In this document: one piece after another, positions 43,293 through 52,713 of the stretch | How positions within the stretch are numbered: position 1 is the stretch's first letter | Layout of the letters: every line of letters starts with the position of its first letter | Assembly (NCBI RefSeq): GCF_004146235.1 | Contig: NZ_SELO01000003.1 | Location: forward strand, 186,001 to 250,000 | Direction: 5' to 3' | Source of the DNA: Tropicimonas sp. IMCC6043 | Lineage (GTDB): Bacteria > Pseudomonadota > Alphaproteobacteria > Rhodobacterales > Rhodobacteraceae | DNA: 64,000 nt | The notes under the pieces: model-generated | What the model was told of the DNA's origin: nothing | The model's input: the letters and a program-made list of their open reading frames with translations, nothing else | Databases searched by the model: none | Position numbers and translations under genes: made by a program

Positions 43293-46200
43293 ATGCTGGA
43301 ACAGGCGACCCGTGAGAGCGAAGGCGGCGGCCCGGCCCTGTTCGTGCGGCGGCCGATCTTGGCGCTGGTGGTCAGCACCCTGATCGTGCTGGCAGGTGTC
43401 GCGGCGCTCTTCGGCGTCGAGATCCGGGAGCTCCCGAACGTCGACCGCCCCGTGGTCACGGTGACCACCGGGTTTCCGGGCGCCTCGCCCGAGACCATCG
43501 ATCAGGAGATCACCGGTCGGATCGAGGGCGCGGTGGGCCGGGTCTCGGGACTGCGCACGATCTCGTCCAACTCGCGCTTCGGGCGCAGCCGGGTGACGCT
43601 CGAATTCACAGAAAGCGTCGATATCGACGTCGCCGCCACCGACGTGCGCGACGCGGTGGCCCGCATCGCCGGCGAACTCCCCGACGGGGCCGACGACCCC
43701 GAGGTGGTCAAGGCCGACGCCGACGCCCAGCCCGTCATGCGCATCGCGGTCACCTCGACCGGGCGATCCTCCCACGAGCTGACCGAGATCGTGCAGGAAC
43801 GCATCGAAGACCGGCTGATCTCCGTCAACGGCGTGGCCGATGTCAGCATCTACGGCGACGCCGAGCCGATCTTCCGCGTCGACATCGACCAGGCGCAACT
43901 GGCGAGCCGGGGGCTCACGCTCGCCGACATCCGCGCCGCGCTGTCGGATGCGGGCTTCAACGCCGCGTCCGGGGAACTCGCAGGCAACCGCCAGTCGATC
44001 AACGTTCGCACGACCGCGATGGTCGCCTCAGCGGAGGCGTTCGAGGCACTGATGATCGCGGACAATGTCTACCTGCGCGACGTCGCGCGCGTAAACCTCG
44101 GCCCGGCGCCGAACGAAACCATCCTGCGCGCGAATGGCCGGGCCGGGATCGGCATGGGCATCATCCGGCAGGCCGGCAGCAACACGCTCGACATCTCGAG
44201 CGCGGTCCGGGACGCGGTTTCCGAACTCGACCGCACGCTGCCCGACGACATCTCCATCTTCGTCACCTCCGACGACGCGATCTTCGTCAAGGGCGCCATC
44301 CTCGAGGTGCTGAAGACGCTTTTGCTCGCCATCGGCATCGTCGTGCTGGTGATCTTCATGTTCCTGCGCGACGTGCGCGCGACGCTGATCCCGGCCCTGA
44401 CGATGCCCGTCGCCCTGATCGGGACGCTGGCGGCGATCTACATCGTCGGCTTCTCGGTCAATATTCTCACCCTGCTTGCGCTGGTGTTGGCCACGGGGCT
44501 GGTCGTGGACGACGCCATCGTCGTGCTGGAGAACATCGTGCGCCGCCGCTCCGAGGGAATGGGCGCCCGCGCCGCCGCGGTGCTGGGCACAAAGCAGGTT
44601 TTCTTCGCCGTCGTCACCACGACAGCGACGCTCGCGGCCGTCTTCGTGCCGCTCTCCTTCCTGCCCGGCCAGGCGGGCGGCCTGTTCCGCGAGTTCGGCT
44701 TTACCCTCGCCATCGCAGTCGCGATCTCCTCCGTGGTCGCGCTGACGCTTTGCCCGGTCATGGCAAGCCGGCTGCTCCGAAAGAGCCGCTCCCACGCACA
44801 TGGCCCGATCGGCTGGGTCGGCGCACGGCTGGCCGGTTTCTATGCGCGCAGCCTGCGTTGGGCGCTGTCGGCACCTTTCGTGGTTCTCACCGCCGCGGCG
44901 CTCTTCGCCGGCACCGCGGTGCTGATGAGCAGCGGCATCCGCCAGGAACTGACCCCGCGCGAGGATCGCGCCGTGGCGCTGCTCAGCATCACCGCCCCGC
45001 AGGGCGTGTCGCTCGACTATACCCAGTCCCGGATGCGGGCGATCGAGGACGCGGTGCAGCCGCTGCGCGATGACGGCGAGATCACCAATGTCTTCTCCAT
45101 CTCCGGTTTCGGGTCCGACAACCGCGGCTTCATGGTGTTCTCGCTCGCCGAATGGGACGCGCGCGCGCGGAGCCAGCAGGAGATCGTGGACGACATGAAC
45201 GCCCGGCTGCGGGACATCGTCGGCGTGCGTGCCTTCGTGATCCAGCCCAACTCGCTCGGCATCCGCGGCGCCGGGCGGGGCCTCAGCTTTGCCGTGACGG
45301 GCGACAGCTACGACCAGCTTGCCGCGGTTTCAGACGCCCTGGTGGCCCGGATGGAAGAGAACCCGGCCTTCGGCTCGGTCCGGCTGGAATACGAGCGCAC
45401 CCAGCCACAGCTCTTCGTCGAGATCGACCGCACCCGGGCATCTGATCTCGGCATCGACATTTCCGGCCTGGGAGATGCGCTCCGGGCCGTTCTGAACGGC
45501 CGCAGCGTCGGCTCGGTCTTCATCGGTGATAAGAGCTATGACGTGCAGCTGCTCTCGACCTCAAACCCGGTGGACGACCCGGGTGATCTCGAGAACGTTT
45601 TCGTGCGCACCGCGGCCGGGCAGATGGTGCCGATGTCGAGCTTCGTGCGGCTCGAGGAACGCGCAGTCGCGCCGGAGCTGGACCGGGAAGACCAGAACCG
45701 CTCGGTCGAGATCTCGGCCGGGCTCACGCCGGGCTTTGCGCTCGGCGACGCGCTGGCCGAAGTGCAGCGTCTCGGCGCAGAGCTGCTGGCCGAGGAAAAC
45801 CGGATCGTCCCGCTCGGCGAGGCCGCCACGCTCGACCAGACAAATGCCGGTCTCGCGATCATCTTCGGCTTCGCCATCGCGGTCGTCTTCCTCGTTCTGT
45901 CGGCTCAGTTCGAGAGCTTCGTTTCGGCCATCGTGGTCATGGCGACGGTGCCGATCGGATTGGCTTGCGCGGTCTTCGCGCTCCTCTTTACCGGGCTCAG
46001 CCTGAACGTCTACAGCCAGATCGGACTTGTCATGCTGATCGGGATCATGGCCAAGAACGGCATCCTGATCGTCGAGTTCGCCAACCAGCTTCGGGACGGC
46101 GGCGAGGACGTCGCAAAGGCGATCTTCGACGCCTCGACCGTCCGCCTGCGGCCGGTCATGATGACCATGACCTCGACCGTGCTCGGGGGCGTGCCGCTGA

Positions 46201-46394
46201 TCCTGTCGGCCGGCGCCGGCGCCGAGGCGCGCGAGGCGCTCGGCTGGGTGATTGTCGGCGGGCTCGGCCTGGCGACCTTGTCCACGCTCTACCTCACACC
46301 GGTGGCCTACCTTCTGCTCGCCCGTTTCTCGACGCCGCGGGCGGAAGAGACCCGCCGCCTGGCGCGCGAACTGGAGGAAGCGCTTTCAACCTGA
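43293..46394 (+). CDS. RND-family efflux pump, inner-membrane subunit
   Basis: This 1033-residue pump is the full length for the AcrB/MexF class, with twelve membrane helices and two large periplasmic loops. The proton-relay helix carries the paired Asp residues in GLVVDDAIVVLENI; the second repeat has GIMAKNGILIVEF. It exports small toxic compounds with the adaptor encoded just upstream. No outer-membrane factor gene accompanies the pair, so a shared TolC-type channel is implied. Confidence 0.92.
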   Translation: MLEQATRESEGGGPALFVRRPILALVVSTLIVLAGVAALFGVEIRELPNVDRPVVTVTTGFPGASPETIDQEITGRIEGAVGRVSGLRTISSNSRFGRSRVTLEFTESVDIDVAATDVRDAVARIAGELPDGADDPEVVKADADAQPVMRIAVTSTGRSSHELTEIVQERIEDRLISVNGVADVSIYGDAEPIFRVDIDQAQLASRGLTLADIRAALSDAGFNAASGELAGNRQSINVRTTAMVASAEAFEALMIADNVYLRDVARVNLGPAPNETILRANGRAGIGMGIIRQAGSNTLDISSAVRDAVSELDRTLPDDISIFVTSDDAIFVKGAILEVLKTLLLAIGIVVLVIFMFLRDVRATLIPALTMPVALIGTLAAIYIVGFSVNILTLLALVLATGLVVDDAIVVLENIVRRRSEGMGARAAAVLGTKQVFFAVVTTTATLAAVFVPLSFLPGQAGGLFREFGFTLAIAVAISSVVALTLCPVMASRLLRKSRSHAHGPIGWVGARLAGFYARSLRWALSAPFVVLTAAALFAGTAVLMSSGIRQELTPREDRAVALLSITAPQGVSLDYTQSRMRAIEDAVQPLRDDGEITNVFSISGFGSDNRGFMVFSLAEWDARARSQQEIVDDMNARLRDIVGVRAFVIQPNSLGIRGAGRGLSFAVTGDSYDQLAAVSDALVARMEENPAFGSVRLEYERTQPQLFVEIDRTRASDLGIDISGLGDALRAVLNGRSVGSVFIGDKSYDVQLLSTSNPVDDPGDLENVFVRTAAGQMVPMSSFVRLEERAVAPELDREDQNRSVEISAGLTPGFALGDALAEVQRLGAELLAEENRIVPLGEAATLDQTNAGLAIIFGFAIAVVFLVLSAQFESFVSAIVVMATVPIGLACAVFALLFTGLSLNVYSQIGLVMLIGIMAKNGILIVEFANQLRDGGEDVAKAIFDASTVRLRPVMMTMTSTVLGGVPLILSAGAGAEAREALGWVIVGGLGLATLSTLYLTPVAYLLLARFSTPRAEETRRLARELEEALST

Positions 46395-46445
46395 AGGACA
46401 GCGCACGGTTTGCCGTCGCCTACAGCGCCCTAAGCGCTCCCGCCT

Positions 46446-46462
46446 CTGCCCCCACCGGGCAG
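46446..46462. other. hairpin in the convergent gap after the RND pump
   Basis: CTGCCC (46446-46451), loop CCACC, GGGCAG (46457-46462). An adjacent AGCGC/GCGCT stem lies near 46424-46438. There is no T-run on either strand. It probably serves as a weak bidirectional end signal between the pump and the RcnB-like gene. Confidence 0.4.
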
Positions 46463-46465
46463 GGC

Positions 46466-46834
46466 TCAGCGCAAGAGGTCCGAGACGATTCCGATGGCCT
46501 CGAGAACAATGGCCGTATCACGGGCGACCCGGTAGACCTCGTTGTCATAGCGCACATAGCCCTGCCCGGGTGCCAGCGGCGGCAGGCGCCAGTGGTCGTA
46601 GTCGGTGATCCAGATGTAGTCCCCGGGGAGGACCTCACCCTTGCGATAGATCTTCTTGTATTGCCCCGGTGGCATGCCACCAGGTTTCTTGGCCAGACCC
46701 GGAGGTACACCCGCGGCCTTGCCGGGCGGGACCTTGTAGACCTTGTTGGGCTTCTTGCTGTCGGCCATCCCCGGCGCCGCCGACGCGGCCAGAGCGATGG
46801 AAAAGACAAGCATCAGAGCGCCTTTTGCTGTCAT
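46466..46834 (-). CDS. RcnB/CigR-like small periplasmic protein
   Basis: This 122-residue protein has a signal peptide (to about GMADS) and a PPGLAKKPGGMPPGQ stretch. The RcnB-type core follows (YRKGEVLPGDYIWITDYDHWRLPP, then a YVRYDNEVYRVA strand) and ends in a hydrophobic segment. RcnB proteins modulate metal balance in the periplasm, and related CigR proteins affect virulence expression. It has an excellent ribosome site (AGGAGG). No metal exporter gene is adjacent. The 272-bp gap upstream (46835-47106) holds nothing I can name. Confidence 0.8.
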   Translation of the reverse strand: MTAKGALMLVFSIALAASAAPGMADSKKPNKVYKVPPGKAAGVPPGLAKKPGGMPPGQYKKIYRKGEVLPGDYIWITDYDHWRLPPLAPGQGYVRYDNEVYRVARDTAIVLEAIGIVSDLLR

Positions 46835-47106
46835 GATGTCCTCCTTTCGAGATCGAAGCCGGTGTTCAACGCGTGCAAACCGCGCTCCAGCGGACTCCAG
46901 ATGTCACTCACATATTAGCGGTTTATCGAGGCGCCGGCACGCGTTTCCGGCCGGCGCTCCTGCTTTCGGACACCGAATACAGCATCGACACCCGAACCGA
47001 AACTGGCCCGTTTCCCGTCGGCAGATTTCGGATAAATTCCGCGCATTTCCCCCGCGGCGCGCGGTTTGACTCGCTGCCCGCGTCGCGCTGCTCGACCGTC
47101 CTCGCC

Positions 47107-47535
47107 CTAGCCAGCGTGCCCGGTGAAGAAAGGATCGTCGGCGTTTTTCAGGCTGCACACGTTCCCGTCCGGATCGGTGAATGCGCCCGTGGTCCCCCAG
47201 CTATGGACCCTGACGTCGACAGCGATGCCCTGTGCCTCAAGCAACCGTGCGGCCTCGGCGACGTCGGGAACGTTGAAACGGATCGCGGTCGGGTTTTCGG
47301 CGATCGGTTTCCGCGCGTCACGGGCGACTCCACCCGTCTCGATCATCAGGTAGCCAGCCCCGAAGCGCAGGCATGTCAGCCCGTCCTTCTCGTACCAGAG
47401 CGGAAGGCCGAGCCGGTCCCGGTAGAAGGCCACGCATTCGTCGTATCGCTCCGTGAAGAGGATCAGGCCGTGGCATTCGACAACATCCGACAGCCTGGAA
47501 GGCGGATCGAACTTCGCATCAATTTCGGAGGGCAT
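47107..47535 (-). CDS. VOC-family (glyoxalase/bleomycin-resistance fold) protein
   Basis: This protein of about 142 residues has the paired beta-alpha-beta-beta-beta repeats of the vicinal oxygen chelate fold: CHGLILFTERYDECVAFYRDRLG in the first half and a GAFTDPDGN end in the second. A His and a Glu in the usual metal places (CHG, IETGG) are present. It could be a lyase, dioxygenase or antibiotic-binding protein. The ATG at 47535 is my choice; 47556 is possible, and neither has a strong ribosome site. Confidence 0.8.
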   Translation of the reverse strand: MPSEIDAKFDPPSRLSDVVECHGLILFTERYDECVAFYRDRLGLPLWYEKDGLTCLRFGAGYLMIETGGVARDARKPIAENPTAIRFNVPDVAEAARLLEAQGIAVDVRVHSWGTTGAFTDPDGNVCSLKNADDPFFTGHAG

Positions 47536-47713
47536 TCGTGTTTCTCGACCTGTCATGAGATGGCGCGAAGCGCGCAAGCTGTGTTCTGGGGAATAAAGAA
47601 CAGCTTCCGGCCTTGCGTCTGTAGGCATATCGCCCCACGCGCCGAAAAGGTCAACGTCCGATCCGCCATTCGCCTGCCCGACCGGCCGTCTCCGACACCT
47701 TCTGTCGTGATCC

Positions 47714-48895
47714 TCAGGCAGGGGCCTGGGACAGGTTGTAGGTTATCTCGCGCAGGCGGTCACCGGCATGGTGGAAGAACATCGTGTAGCTTTCGCAGAA
47801 ATAGTTGTGGCCCGGCTCTCCGTCCTTTGACGTCAGGAAGCGGTGCTTCGGGCAGCCGCCGTTGCAGGCAAACCGGAAGTCGCAGCGCCGGCACTGGGCC
47901 GTCAGCATGTCGCGTTTCGCCGCACCAAAGTCGTGCGCCGCCTCACCCCAGGCGAGGGTGCCGATGTCGTGTTCGAGAATGTTGCCGAGCTTGTATTCCG
48001 GATAGACGAAGTGATCGCAGGCATAAAGATCGCCGTTGTGCTCCAGCGCCAAGCCGTCGCCGCAGGTCTCGGCAAAGATGCACAGACCCGCCGGATGGCC
48101 CATCCACATGCCCACCTGGTTCTCGAAGAATTGGACGAACACCTGACCGATGTCGTGGCGATACCACTGGTCGAAAACATCGCAGAGGAACTTGCCATAA
48201 GCCTTTGGCGCGACGCTCCATTCGGTGACCAGGGATGTGGGATCGGCATCGAGCTGCGGCGCGGCGGCGAGCCCGCCATCCGCCGCGCGCCGCTCGACGA
48301 TGGGAATGAACTGGATGTGCTGCGTGCCCAGACCGCGGAGAAACCGGTAGACCTCCTTGCCCTTGCCGGCATTGGCCCGGTGGACGGTACACAGGATGTT
48401 GAACGCGGCGCCGTTGCGGCGCAGGGTTTCGAGTCCCTTCATGACAGCGTCAAAAGTGGGCCGACCGGCCCTGTCGCGACGGTAGCGGTCGTGAATCGCC
48501 TTGGGTCCGTCCACGCTGATCCCGATCAGGAAGTCGTGCTGGGCGAAGAACTGCGCCCAGGCATCGTCGATCAGCATGCCATTCGTCTGCAACGCATTGG
48601 TGATCCGAACGCTGTCCGGACAATGGCGGGCCTGCACCTCCACGACTCGCTCGAAGAACCCCAGCCCCAGCATCGTCGGCTCGCCGCCCTGCCACGCGAA
48701 GGGCACTTCGCGCATCCCCGCCGCGACCTCCGCCTCGATCAGTCCCTTCACATAGGCTTCCAGGACGTCGTCCTGCATCCGGAACTTCTTCTCGTCCGGA
48801 TAGAGCTTCTCCTTTTCGAGGTAGTAGCAATAGCTGCAGTCGATGTTGCAACGCGGCCCGATCGGCTTGGTCATCACGTGGAAGGGGTGTGGCAC
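47714..48895 (-). CDS. radical SAM enzyme of the anaerobic sulfatase-maturase type
   Basis: This 393-residue enzyme has the radical SAM cluster motif CNIDCSYC near residue 16, GGEP, and a C-terminal SPASM/twitch region. The SPASM cysteines run CGDG, CDHF, CRRCDFRFAC, GGCP and a final Cys. Enzymes of this type turn a Cys or Ser of a sulfatase into formylglycine using SAM and two extra iron-sulfur clusters. The start is a GTG; an internal ATG at MTKP is possible. No sulfatase gene is in the window, so the partner is elsewhere or the substrate differs. Confidence 0.87.
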   Translation of the reverse strand: MPHPFHVMTKPIGPRCNIDCSYCYYLEKEKLYPDEKKFRMQDDVLEAYVKGLIEAEVAAGMREVPFAWQGGEPTMLGLGFFERVVEVQARHCPDSVRITNALQTNGMLIDDAWAQFFAQHDFLIGISVDGPKAIHDRYRRDRAGRPTFDAVMKGLETLRRNGAAFNILCTVHRANAGKGKEVYRFLRGLGTQHIQFIPIVERRAADGGLAAAPQLDADPTSLVTEWSVAPKAYGKFLCDVFDQWYRHDIGQVFVQFFENQVGMWMGHPAGLCIFAETCGDGLALEHNGDLYACDHFVYPEYKLGNILEHDIGTLAWGEAAHDFGAAKRDMLTAQCRRCDFRFACNGGCPKHRFLTSKDGEPGHNYFCESYTMFFHHAGDRLREITYNLSQAPA

Positions 48896-49066
48896 GGTGG
48901 TCGGATCCTGTGGGTCGTGGCGATTTGGCGGAGGGACGCTCGTTTGCTCGTATCCGACCGGGACGATACGCCGGCCGCCGTCTCGAGCAAAGACATGCGC
49001 CGGAATTAAGTCGATCCGGATGGCAGTCCTGCCGGATCGGGGCTGGCTTGATCCGTCTGGTCCCGC

Positions 49067-49756
49067 TCAGTCGGTGTCGCTCTCGCGCCGCCATCCCTCG
49101 GTCGTCGCCCGAAGGAGAGGCGTTCGGATCACCCCGTGCACGCGCTCCTCCTCGATCCCCCGCCCGGCGCAGAGAGCGTCGCGCCAGCGGGAGGTTTGCA
49201 GCATCGCGGTTCCGATTGCCTCCGGTCCACGGCCCACGAGTTGCAGCAGGTCGAGCCCGGCCGAGATCGAGGTTCCGGTGCTGATGACGTCATCGACGAG
49301 GGCGATCCTCGCGCCCTCGAGCAGCGGGATCAGGCGCGGGTCGAGATAGAGCTGCTTGACCGTCCCGGGGCTGGTGATCGAGCTGAGCGGGACCGACAGC
49401 TCGTCGCGATACCAGAATTTCCGGGAGGTCCCCAACGGGATGTAGCGCGCGTGGCCGAGCCGTTCGGCCACCGCGCGCGCCAGCGACAAGCCAAGAGTCG
49501 GCAGGCCCACGACAATGTCGATATCGAGCGGCGTGAGCCGCGCGGCAAGGTGATCGGCCAGCGCCGTCTCGACCGCGAAGCCGGCCTGGTTGAGGATCAG
49601 CGAGGCGATCCCGGTGCCGGTATCACCCAAGACACGGATCGGCAGGAACAGGATTCGCCCGTCGGGAAGCTCGGCAGGAAAGCGGTCCTGCCAGGGCGGT
49701 GGAACGGCATCCTCGGGCGGGTGAAGCTCCTGCCAGAATTCATGCGGCTCCATCAT
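49067..49756 (-). CDS. phosphoribosyltransferase-type protein
   Basis: This 229-residue PRTase-fold protein has the PRPP loop LVDDVISTGTS near residue 150 and a GLPTLGLSLARAVAERLG segment of purine PRTases. It transfers phosphoribose from PRPP to a base, most likely a purine. An adenine deaminase and a nucleoside hydrolase lie 1-4 kb away, which would supply free bases. The ATG at 49756 has AGGA upstream; a TTG further out is the longer option. It is divergent from the M20 gene. Confidence 0.8.
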   Translation of the reverse strand: MMEPHEFWQELHPPEDAVPPPWQDRFPAELPDGRILFLPIRVLGDTGTGIASLILNQAGFAVETALADHLAARLTPLDIDIVVGLPTLGLSLARAVAERLGHARYIPLGTSRKFWYRDELSVPLSSITSPGTVKQLYLDPRLIPLLEGARIALVDDVISTGTSISAGLDLLQLVGRGPEAIGTAMLQTSRWRDALCAGRGIEEERVHGVIRTPLLRATTEGWRRESDTD

Positions 49757-49800
49757 CTGCGTCCTGTTCAAGTCCGGAAGGGATGGCTACCTATAGCGCC

Positions 49801-50958
49801 ATGAAAGATCCAGCGTCCATCGACCTTCCGCGCCTTGCCGACATCCGGCGGGACCTTCACGCACATCCCGAGCTCGGCTTCGAGGAAACGCGCACGGCCG
49901 GCATTGTTGCCGCTTTCTTGCGCGATATCGGATTGGAGGTGACCGAGGGAATCGGCGGCACCGGCGTGGTCGGGGCGTTGCGCGGCGGCGGCACCCGCTC
50001 CGTGGGTCTGCGCGCCGACATGGACGCGCTCGCCATGCCCGAGACGGGAACGCCGACATGGGCCTCCACGATCCCTGGGACGATGCATGCCTGTGGCCAT
50101 GACGGGCATACCGCGATGCTGCTAGGCGCGGCTGCGGCGCTGGCGGCCGATCCGCCAATGGGGAACGTGTTCTTCATCTTCCAGCCGGCCGAGGAAGGGC
50201 GCGGCGGGGCGCGGGCCATGGTCGAGGCCGGTCTCTTCGACCGATTTCCCTGCGACATGGTCTTCGGCCTGCACAACATGCCGGGGCTGGCGGTGGACGA
50301 GATGGCCGTGGTGGCCGGTCCGCAGCTTGCTTCCTCCGATAGCTGGCGGGTGACGCTGCGCGGGGTCGGCACGCATGGCGCGAAGCCGCATCTGGGGCGG
50401 GACCCGGTGACGGTGGCGGGGCATTTCCTGGCTGCCTTGCAAAGCATTCCGGGGCGGGTCGTCGACCCGCTGCAACCGGCCGTGGTCAGCGCCTGTTCCT
50501 TGGCTGCGGGTGACCCGAAGGCGCTGAACGTGATCCCGGATTTCGTGGAGATCGGTGGGACGGCGCGGGCCTATACGCCCGAGGTTCGGGATCAGTTGGA
50601 GACCGAGATCGGGCGGCTGGCGCACGGGATCGCGCAGGCCATGGGTGTTGAGGCGGAGTACACGTTCATCCGCCGTATTCCGCCGGTGGTCAACGATCCG
50701 GCCACCACGGCGGTGGCCCTGGCGGCGGCGAAGGCTGTTTCGCGGGGCGGCGTGCGCGAGGACTTCCCGCCCTCGACCGCAGGGGATGACTTCGCCTTTT
50801 TCGGGCAGGAGGTGCCGGGGGCCTATGTCTGGCTCGGCAACGGTCCGGCCCGGGATGGCGCCCTGCACCATAATACGGGCTATGACTTCAACGACAATGC
50901 CATCGCGACAGGTGTTGCCTTCTGGGCCGAGGTGGCGCGGCGGGCGCTCTCAGCCTGA
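49801..50958 (+). CDS. M20-family metallo-amidohydrolase
   Basis: This protein of about 385 residues is of the hippurate hydrolase/IAA-amino-acid hydrolase group: RRDLHAHPELGFEE at the N-terminus, GLRADMDAL, ACGHDGHTA with the metal Cys-His set, QPAEEG, and a DDFAFF end. It cleaves N-acyl amino acids or similar amides. The ATG at 49801 is a conservative start; an ATG at 49783 has GGAAGG but at too short a spacing. The stop overlaps the convergent adenine deaminase gene by 9 bases. Confidence 0.87.
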   Translation: MKDPASIDLPRLADIRRDLHAHPELGFEETRTAGIVAAFLRDIGLEVTEGIGGTGVVGALRGGGTRSVGLRADMDALAMPETGTPTWASTIPGTMHACGHDGHTAMLLGAAAALAADPPMGNVFFIFQPAEEGRGGARAMVEAGLFDRFPCDMVFGLHNMPGLAVDEMAVVAGPQLASSDSWRVTLRGVGTHGAKPHLGRDPVTVAGHFLAALQSIPGRVVDPLQPAVVSACSLAAGDPKALNVIPDFVEIGGTARAYTPEVRDQLETEIGRLAHGIAQAMGVEAEYTFIRRIPPVVNDPATTAVALAAAKAVSRGGVREDFPPSTAGDDFAFFGQEVPGAYVWLGNGPARDGALHHNTGYDFNDNAIATGVAFWAEVARRALSA

Positions 50959-52713
50959 GCTCTCAGACAGGATCGGCGAAGGACGCAGGATCCCGGCGTG
51001 GGAATCGGCGATGCCAAGGTCCGTCTGGTGCGGGCCGGCATTGCAGGCAAGGGTCGCGCCGACCAGCGCCTTGAAAGTCAGGTAGGGCGGCTCCCACGCC
51101 ACGACGCGGTCCATGGCGCTCCGGACGGCGGCAAATTCCGCCGCAACCTGCGCCAACGGTGCGTCGGAGACGAGACCAGCCACCGGCAAAGGCAGTGTCG
51201 CGACGGCTTCTCCGTTCTGCGCCACAGCCATGCCGCCCCGCGCTGCTATCACCGCATTTGCGGCGGCCGCCATGTCCTCGGGCGCGTTGCCGAAGACGGT
51301 GAGGTTGTGGCTGTCATGGCTGACGCTCGTCGCGAAGGCGCCGTTCCACCGGCCCCAGCCTTGCAGGAAGCCGATCCTCGGCGTCGCGTCGCCGCCATGG
51401 CGATTGATGACCGCGATCATCGTGGTGCCTACGGGCGGGACGACCGCCCCGTCCTTCACCTCCGCCGATACCTCGCCCCATTCGGTGAAGCGCGGGCGGG
51501 AGATCGTGGCAAGGCGGACGCTTGAGCCCTCTGCGCTGACAACGAAATCCTGCGGCTTGAAGGAGGGGAGCGCGCAGGTGTCGAGAAAGGCTTCGGGGAA
51601 ACGGGAAGCTTCCCCGCTGTCGCCGAGCGGCGCGCCGTTGCGCAGGACCTTTCGGACGCGGACGGCTTCGAGATCTTCCAGAAGGACGATATCGGCGCGT
51701 TTGCCGGGACCGATCAGGCCAATATCGCGGCGTCCGATGCGGATCGCGGCGTTGAGCGTCGCCGCCTGCAGTCCGCGCATGGGATCGAGACCGTGTGAGA
51801 TCATACGGCGGAGCATTTCGTCCACGGCGCCGGTTGCGAGCAGGTCGTCCGGGAACACGTCGTCGGAGCAAAGCGTCACCGTTGGTGGCATCTGCGGCAG
51901 GGATTGCAGCGCGGTGGCGAAATCCGGCAGCAGGTAGGGATGCGAGCCGCGCAGCTCGATGGTCAGCCCGGCGCGGATCTTTTCCAGCAGGTCGTCTGCG
52001 GACGTGATCTCGTGATCCGAACTTATCCCGGCGGCTGCATAGGCCTGGAGCAACGGGCCGGAGAGGCTGCGCGCATGGCCGCAGAGGAGCTTGCCAGACG
52101 CGAAGCCGGCCTGAACGATCCCGCGCATCCGCTCGGCGCGGGAGGTGACGGCGCGCATGTCCATCACCTCGGCCAGTCCGTGGATGCCGGGGAGCGCCAG
52201 CATGGTTTCGATCACCTGCGCGTCGAAATCGGCCCCGGCGGTCTCGTAGCCGGGCGCGGAGGGCACGCAGGAGGGCGCGAGCGGCAGGATGCGGAGCGCG
52301 GAGCGGGCGGCACAGTCCAGCGCATATTGCACGCCGTCCAGACCCGCGACATTGCCGAACTCATGCGGGTCCCAGACGACCGTCGTCACGCCGCGCGGCA
52401 GGACGGCGCGCGCATAGGTCTCGGGCGTCACCATGGAGCTTTCGACATGCATATGCGTGTCGATCAGCCCGGGCGCGGCGATGAGCCCGGTGGCATCGAT
52501 GATCTCGGCGGCATCGTCGCGCTGACCGGTCGGGTGGACTGAAGCGATGAGCGGCCCGACGAGACCGATATCGGCCAGGCGCAGCTCCCCGGTTGCGACG
52601 TCGGCCAGCTTCGCGCCACGGATCAACCGGTCGAAGGCGGCATCGCCACGGGCGGCGGCGACGGCCCGGTCACGCAGGACGGCATCGTTGAGGTCTTGCG
52701 GCTCCGGGATCAT
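50950..52713 (-). CDS. ade: adenine deaminase
   Basis: This 587-residue amidohydrolase of the bacterial Ade family has GLIDTHMHVESSM (metal His pair), VVWDPHE, CGHARSL, SSDHE and CSDDVFPDDL. It converts adenine to hypoxanthine and ammonia with a di-metal centre. It overlaps the nucleoside hydrolase gene (ATGA), and both enzymes act in sequence on purine nucleosides. It is the last gene of the LacI-controlled importer operon. Confidence 0.93.
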   Translation of the reverse strand: MIPEPQDLNDAVLRDRAVAAARGDAAFDRLIRGAKLADVATGELRLADIGLVGPLIASVHPTGQRDDAAEIIDATGLIAAPGLIDTHMHVESSMVTPETYARAVLPRGVTTVVWDPHEFGNVAGLDGVQYALDCAARSALRILPLAPSCVPSAPGYETAGADFDAQVIETMLALPGIHGLAEVMDMRAVTSRAERMRGIVQAGFASGKLLCGHARSLSGPLLQAYAAAGISSDHEITSADDLLEKIRAGLTIELRGSHPYLLPDFATALQSLPQMPPTVTLCSDDVFPDDLLATGAVDEMLRRMISHGLDPMRGLQAATLNAAIRIGRRDIGLIGPGKRADIVLLEDLEAVRVRKVLRNGAPLGDSGEASRFPEAFLDTCALPSFKPQDFVVSAEGSSVRLATISRPRFTEWGEVSAEVKDGAVVPPVGTTMIAVINRHGGDATPRIGFLQGWGRWNGAFATSVSHDSHNLTVFGNAPEDMAAAANAVIAARGGMAVAQNGEAVATLPLPVAGLVSDAPLAQVAAEFAAVRSAMDRVVAWEPPYLTFKALVGATLACNAGPHQTDLGIADSHAGILRPSPILSESSG

